NCBI GenBank assembly: GCA_001600095.1
Contig: BCIX01000002.1
Coordinates: 1,984,001-2,048,000 of the forward strand
Reading direction: 5' to 3'
DNA length: 64,000 bases
From: Bullera alba
Taxonomy: Eukaryota; Basidiomycota; Tremellomycetes; Tremellales; Bulleraceae
Below are positions 59,722 through 64,000 of this stretch, piece by piece. A program made the translations under genes and the position numbers. Numbering within the stretch: position 1 is the stretch's first letter; the number at the start of each line of letters is the position of its first letter. The notes beneath the pieces are model-generated. The model saw only the letters and a list, made by a program, of their open reading frames with translations, was not told where the DNA came from and searched no databases.

Positions 59722-60045
59722 GATGGCTTGGTGGTGAGATTCCCGGTAGGTATATTCAGCTTATATGTATTGCCTGAGATCCACAGGGTCCTGGTACCGA
59801 GGCAAGGTTGAAAGGATCCAAAAAGGGGTCGTCAAGTTGATCAACTATCAACGAGTGGGCGAGCGTGTGTGTAACGGATTGTCGCAGCTGTGTGTCAACG
59901 GTAGACAACGGTTGACCCACCTCCGCGCCCACCACAATCTCACTGAAGATGGACCGGCACCCGCTCGGGCCGAAGCCCGATATTTGCCGCAAATCTCCCG
60001 AACAGCGAGCAGCGCTGTTGTCGCGTCTTGCATAGTGAGGTACAT
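59722..60045. other. Short tandem-gene spacer
   Basis: This 324-bp region lies between the decarboxylase stop and the SMP-30 start, both on the minus strand. Nothing further was recognised. Confidence 0.4.
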
Positions 60046-61791
60046 TCAAGGATACACCTCCCGTCCTGCTTCCTCCAAGCACTGAACCAAACGATCCACA
60101 GTGTCCTCTTCTGTATTTATACTGAGAACTACCCTGAAGAACTTGCCCTTCTCGCCAGGGGCATAATCGATCATGAAGCCCTTTCCGACCAACAGCCTGA
60201 CCATCTCCGCTGTTGTCCGACTGACCTCCTCTGCATCCCCCTTGATCTGCCCACTGGGCGAGTAGTAGAAGCACACCTGCAGACACGGTAACGGCCGAGT
60301 GGACACCATTGTGAAGTTTCCCGTGGCCTCCAGGGCGCTATACAGTTTGTCGGCTCGACGGAATGCTGTGCCAATCTTCGACGAGTACCCCTCAGAACCA
60401 TAATACAGCCACGATAGATGCAGTTTGAGAGCATCACCGCGTCGTCCACACTGAGGTGTGAGATCGGCCAGGTCGTAGATCTCGTCGGAGCCGTCGTTAT
60501 GAAACAGGCTACATAAGTCAGCCCGATTCCAGCCATATACAGATCTACTCACTACCCCGCCGGCAGCGTCATCGCCTTCCAGAATTGCCGCATGTCCTTT
60601 CCCAACAAGAAACTGCAGGTGACGGGAGTTCCAAGCATTTTGTGTGGATTGACAGCTATACTGTCGGCCAGTTCGGCCCCGCGTAATCGAGTCTCCCTCA
60701 GCTCCTCGTTGAACACCACTGAGCCTCCCCAGGACCCATCCACGTGCATCCAGAGGCCAAACTCCTTGCAGACCGCGCTGATCTCGTCGAAGGGGTCATA
60801 CGATCCGAGTACCGTGGTCCCGGCAGTCGCGTTGACGTAGAATGGTGTTTCTCCATCATTCCTAGCTGCGATGACCATACTCCTCAGAGCTGCTGGATCC
60901 ATTCGTCCTTCCTTGTCAACGGGGACAGACTTGACAGCGTCCGAGCCGAAACCATAAAGCTGGGCTGCCTTCTCCAGAGAATAGTGACCGTGAGCAGAGG
61001 TGAACAGAACAAAATGTTTGCCCTGGATACCTTTCGATTTGGTCTCGGGAAATAGCGTGTTGCGCGCGATAATGACAGACGAAGCGTTGGAAGCAGATCC
61101 ACCAGGCTGGGTCATGCCGCCGGCGTGCTGCCCTTGGAAACCGAACATATTGGCCAGGGATTGAGACACGCTTTTCTCGATCAGGGTGAGGACGGGCGAA
61201 ACCTGATAGACGTGGACCTGTCGATATGTCAACACTATACATCTCGCGGATGACCTACGTTTGTGTTCAACACGGCGAGGATCAACTCAGAGACGACTCC
61301 GACCTATACCATTACCCAGTCAGCTCGGACAGCAAGTTATTCGACGCAAGCACTCACGGCATTCGTCGAGGCATATAGCTTGTCCATGAATCCCTGATCC
61401 CAGGTGTTCACCGAAAACTTGAGTACCTTCTTTACAAGGTCCAGAAGCCCATCTTTCCCTCGACCGCTTGCGGGAAGCGCCAGATCCAGGATCGAGGAGA
61501 GCTCTTGCGGCGACTTGTAGTCGACGACATTTGCCTTACGCCCCTCACCATGCCTATCTATACCTTTACCGTTAGGAGAAGCATGTGCTGGAGACGTAGA
61601 TGGCTGAGGATCTGCTGAGCGGATGAATGGAATTATCAGCTCCTTGACCGAGTCGAGCAACTACACGAGTGTTGTAATTTGTCAGCCGGATTCGTGATGC
61701 TCATGAGCGAATGACGTTTCGGACTCACGTCTGAGACCTCATCTGCTCTGGATGATTGAGCTGCCTCAGAAAGTGACTGGGTTGCAGTCAT
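60046..61791 (-). CDS. Group II PLP-dependent decarboxylase (glutamate/cysteine-sulfinate decarboxylase-like)
   Basis: The multi-exon gene starts MTATQSLSEAAQSS (61791) and stops at 60046. The fold-type I PLP core is clear. NTWDQGFMDKLYASTNA and VYQVSPVLTLIEKSV precede GGMTQPGGSASNASSVIIARN. SAHGHYSLEKAAQLYGFG contains the His that stacks on PLP. YVNATAGTTVLGSYDPFDEI and WMHVDGSWGGS (with the PLP Asp) follow, and NPHKMLGTP carries the Schiff-base Lys. The C-terminal domain ends EEAGREVYP. This belongs with animal GAD/CSAD-type acidic amino-acid decarboxylases rather than the plant/yeast Gad1 type. Glutamate, aspartate or cysteine-sulfinate are possible substrates. The absence of a targeting signal suggests cytosol. 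It is divergent from the site-2 protease (275 bp). Confidence 0.9.
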
Positions 61792-61937
61792 TTTGTGTGG
61801 ATGAAGGTAGGTCGTTCAGGACTGTAAAGGATGTGAAGAGGTTGCTTGAGAGGATCCAGATCTTTGGAGTCTGGCGATCGGCCGGATCACTGTTTCATAT
61901 CCGATCCGAAACCGGAACCTCCACAATTTAGTTCCGT

Positions 61938-61960
61938 TCACGTGAGCCACGGGCCACGTG
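61938..61960. promoter_or_regulatory. Two CACGTG boxes before the site-2 protease gene
   Basis: TCACGTGA at 61938-61945 and CCACGTGT at 61954-61961 lie 16 bp apart, 107-129 bp upstream of ATG 62067, and equally close to the divergent decarboxylase gene. Confidence 0.55.
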
Positions 61961-62066
61961 TTCGAGTGAATGTCGGCGGGCGATCTGCTGGCATCAACGG
62001 CCTGACCATGACAGTCACTCCAAAAGTATCACCGTCGTCCTCGCCCGGATGGTCCGCCTCGGATAG

Positions 62067-64000
62067 ATGTCAGAGGTCCTGCTACCTCTGGCCTTGCTGG
62101 GGGCCCTGATTGTCTCTCTTGATCGGCTGGTCAGACGCGGTCAAACGTCCTCGCACCTGCCATCTCATCGGCTATCCAGACCGGTCTTCACCAAACCCGG
62201 CTGGAGCGTGGAACTGAATAGACTTTCGATCTCGATATACACAAAAGCGCTGAATGATCTGCCATCGCAAATAACGAGGACACTGCCACGCCATGTTACG
62301 AGACTGTACGATATAGGAGCGATAGTGGGGATAGTAGGGGTCGCAGGGGCCGTCTTCAGTGGACTGTGGGCCGTGAAGGATGTTTGGGCCACTGTATGGC
62401 TCGAAGCGGGTCTTCATGCCGGAGAGACCATCATCAAAGGGGATGAAAAAGCTGTCAATCTACTGAGGAGAGCGATGAACAATATAGCACCGGTCGGGGA
62501 CAACGGCGAGCAATCTGGACTCGCACCGCTGGTAAGTTGGGGTATCTCAGCGCAGGGAACCAAGCTGACTTGTCTAAAAGATTCCCGGAGTCACTGTACC
62601 TCTGTCACATTTTCCGACCATAGTGCTAGCTCTTGTTGCCAACCAGCTCTTCCACGAGCTAGGCCATGCGCTGTCTGCAAGCTAGTAAGAAACCCCTCCA
62701 TCTGCTCTCGCCAGCACTCTCGCTAATCCACCCGCAGTGACGGTATGAGCCCATCTCGACTCAGCTTTAGCCTTCACTATCTTCTTCCATCGATGATAGT
62801 TTCGTTCCCGAAGTCGGTAGACAGGGCTGCCGTGTAGGTGATACCTTTGAGCGCAAGAATATCCAACTGAGCTGATACAACTTTAACAGTAAGGTCAGAT
62901 TGCGTCTCGCTTCAGCGGGATCCTGGCACAATCTCATCACATACATCAGTATCTGGTCTCTGGCTCTGGGTGGACTGGGCAGCATATGGTGGTCAGATCT
63001 CAGCGATGTTGGCCGAGTGGTTTTGTCTGTTGATCCTGTAAGCAGGCTCGATGTCCATCAACCGATTATCAAGCTGATATGCTTCAAGGCATCACCGCTA
63101 CACGGACATCTAAAGCCTGGCCAGCTCATCACACATTTGGATGAGGTACCGATTGGCAATCGAGGGGAGGACATCTGGTCTGGGTATCTTCGGAGCTCAG
63201 AATCTCCTGATCCTGATAGGGGATGGTGTATTTTGTCAAAGTCGTTCGAAGGTGAGCCCTCACTCCGTTATCCGCAGAGAAGAAGTCCGTGTTGAGTCTC
63301 GAAATCTTCAGGACTGCCTCTTGCGCCTTGTGCCGACCACGCCGGTATTGCTTTCGTACCCATCAACCCGGAACCTCCGGTCACAGACCAGAGCCATTGC
63401 CTTAACCCGCATCTGGTGCTAGAGATTCCATCAGCTCAGTGCCCCTGCCCCGGAGACAAATGGACCTGTGTGCGACCACATGCCGACGAGAACGTGCTTC
63501 GGATTCAGCTAGAAGGGAGCAAGAACGGCCGCGGCAACTTTGTCCTGTGGTCTGGCGACAGGCAGACAGTCCTGGAGGATGTCGTGGTCGGTACAACCAA
63601 GCCGATCATCTTCGATTCGCTAGTTCGTTGGGTCGCTTTGTTCATCCAGTGAGTCTCAGCCATCAATTGAATGGACGCGAGCCCTGATAGTCTGAACAGG
63701 TACATGTCGACAATAGCATTCTCATTGTTCATCTTCAATCTACTACCACTACCTTCCGCGGACGGATCTCACGTGTTCCGTGCCGTACTTGATTTGATGC
63801 CCTCACGAACGCCTTCCCCACGAACCACTCCTGTACCCACGCAGAAGCCGTTCCAAGCGACTTTGTCATCGGTCACAACGGCCGCTTCACCTGTATACAC
63901 ATCGTCATCGCGGCTCAACTCGCCAAACGTTCCCACGTCCTCGAGGCTCAACACACCTACTATTAGCATGTTCCGACAATTCGAGCTGCACAGCGATGAT
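62067..64000 (+). CDS. Site-2 protease (S2P/MBTPS2), SREBP-processing; 3' end outside window
   Basis: This intramembrane zinc metalloprotease cuts the membrane-bound SREBP factor after site-1 cleavage, in sterol and hypoxia responses (Stp1 in Cryptococcus). ATG 62067 opens with a hydrophobic helix (LLPLALLGALIVSL). The zinc motif HELGH occurs in VANQLFHELGHALSAS (about 62640-62685). RLASAGSWHNL matches the conserved (A/S)GxWHN block. A PDZ-like luminal part follows (LKPGQLITHLDEVPIGN), then a Cys-rich luminal insert (SAQCPCPGDKWTC). The second metal motif NLLPLPSADG is at about 63740-63770, after which a Ser/Thr/Pro-rich stretch begins. The reading frame is still open at 64000. Introns include those after 62531 and before 63310. 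Confidence 0.9.

Overview
The window is nuclear DNA of a basidiomycete, most likely a Tremellomycetes (Cryptococcus/Kwoniella-type) yeast. The evidence is the very dense short introns (mostly 45-60 nt, GTRNGY...CTRAY...YAG), compact genes on both strands, and the gene content: a velvet factor, a 20-exon DUF6534 membrane protein, a copper-radical (glyoxal) oxidase, SREBP site-2 protease and a Ran1-type kinase. All assignments come from reading conserved motifs and joining exons by splice sites and phase; no database was searched. I recognised no transposon, CRISPR array, virus or secondary-metabolite cluster. About 24 protein genes and one intron-containing tRNA-Gly fit.

Layout. 0.3-6 kb: velvet factor (+), an unannotatable 59-codon three-exon mini-gene (-), and a 999-aa SAP-domain protein with NuSAP-like architecture (+). 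6-11.3 kb: ER J-protein ERJ5 (-) and Mediator subunit MED5 (-). 11.3-14.5 kb: a 3.2-kb gene-free region, the long promoter of a Ran1/Pat1-type kinase (+, 14.5-16.1 kb). 16.6-21.3 kb: class I histone deacetylase RPD3 (-), NineTeen-complex splicing factor SPF27/BCAS2 (+), V-ATPase subunit F VMA7 (-). 21.8-30.6 kb: DUF6534 7-TM protein (-), sphingoid-base-phosphate phosphatase LCB3 (-), OPT-family transporter (-). 30.9-39.7 kb: Ser-rich unknown (+), endocytic adaptor SLA1 (-), DUF155/RMD1-family protein (+). 39.9-48.9 kb: small 4-TM protein (-), glyoxal oxidase (+), lumazine synthase RIB4 (-), ketol-acid reductoisomerase ILV5 (+), single-TM surface protein (-). 49.8 kb: tRNA-Gly(GCC). 50.9-64 kb: alanyl-tRNA synthetase with two in-frame starts (-), 4-TM protein (+), small secreted helical protein (-), SMP-30/gluconolactonase-like (-), group II PLP decarboxylase (-), and the 5' part of site-2 protease (+), which runs off the window.

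The genes are mostly unrelated housekeeping functions and do not form one pathway. The most interesting signals lie between genes: a recurring pattern of 10-bp (one helical turn) tandem duplications in intergenic DNA; perfect CACGTG-centred palindromes in the VMA7 and RIB4/ILV5 upstream regions; a pair of CACGTG boxes, one of them the SREBP-type TCACGTGA, just upstream of the SREBP protease gene; and a long ATG-free leader open in frame with the kinase.
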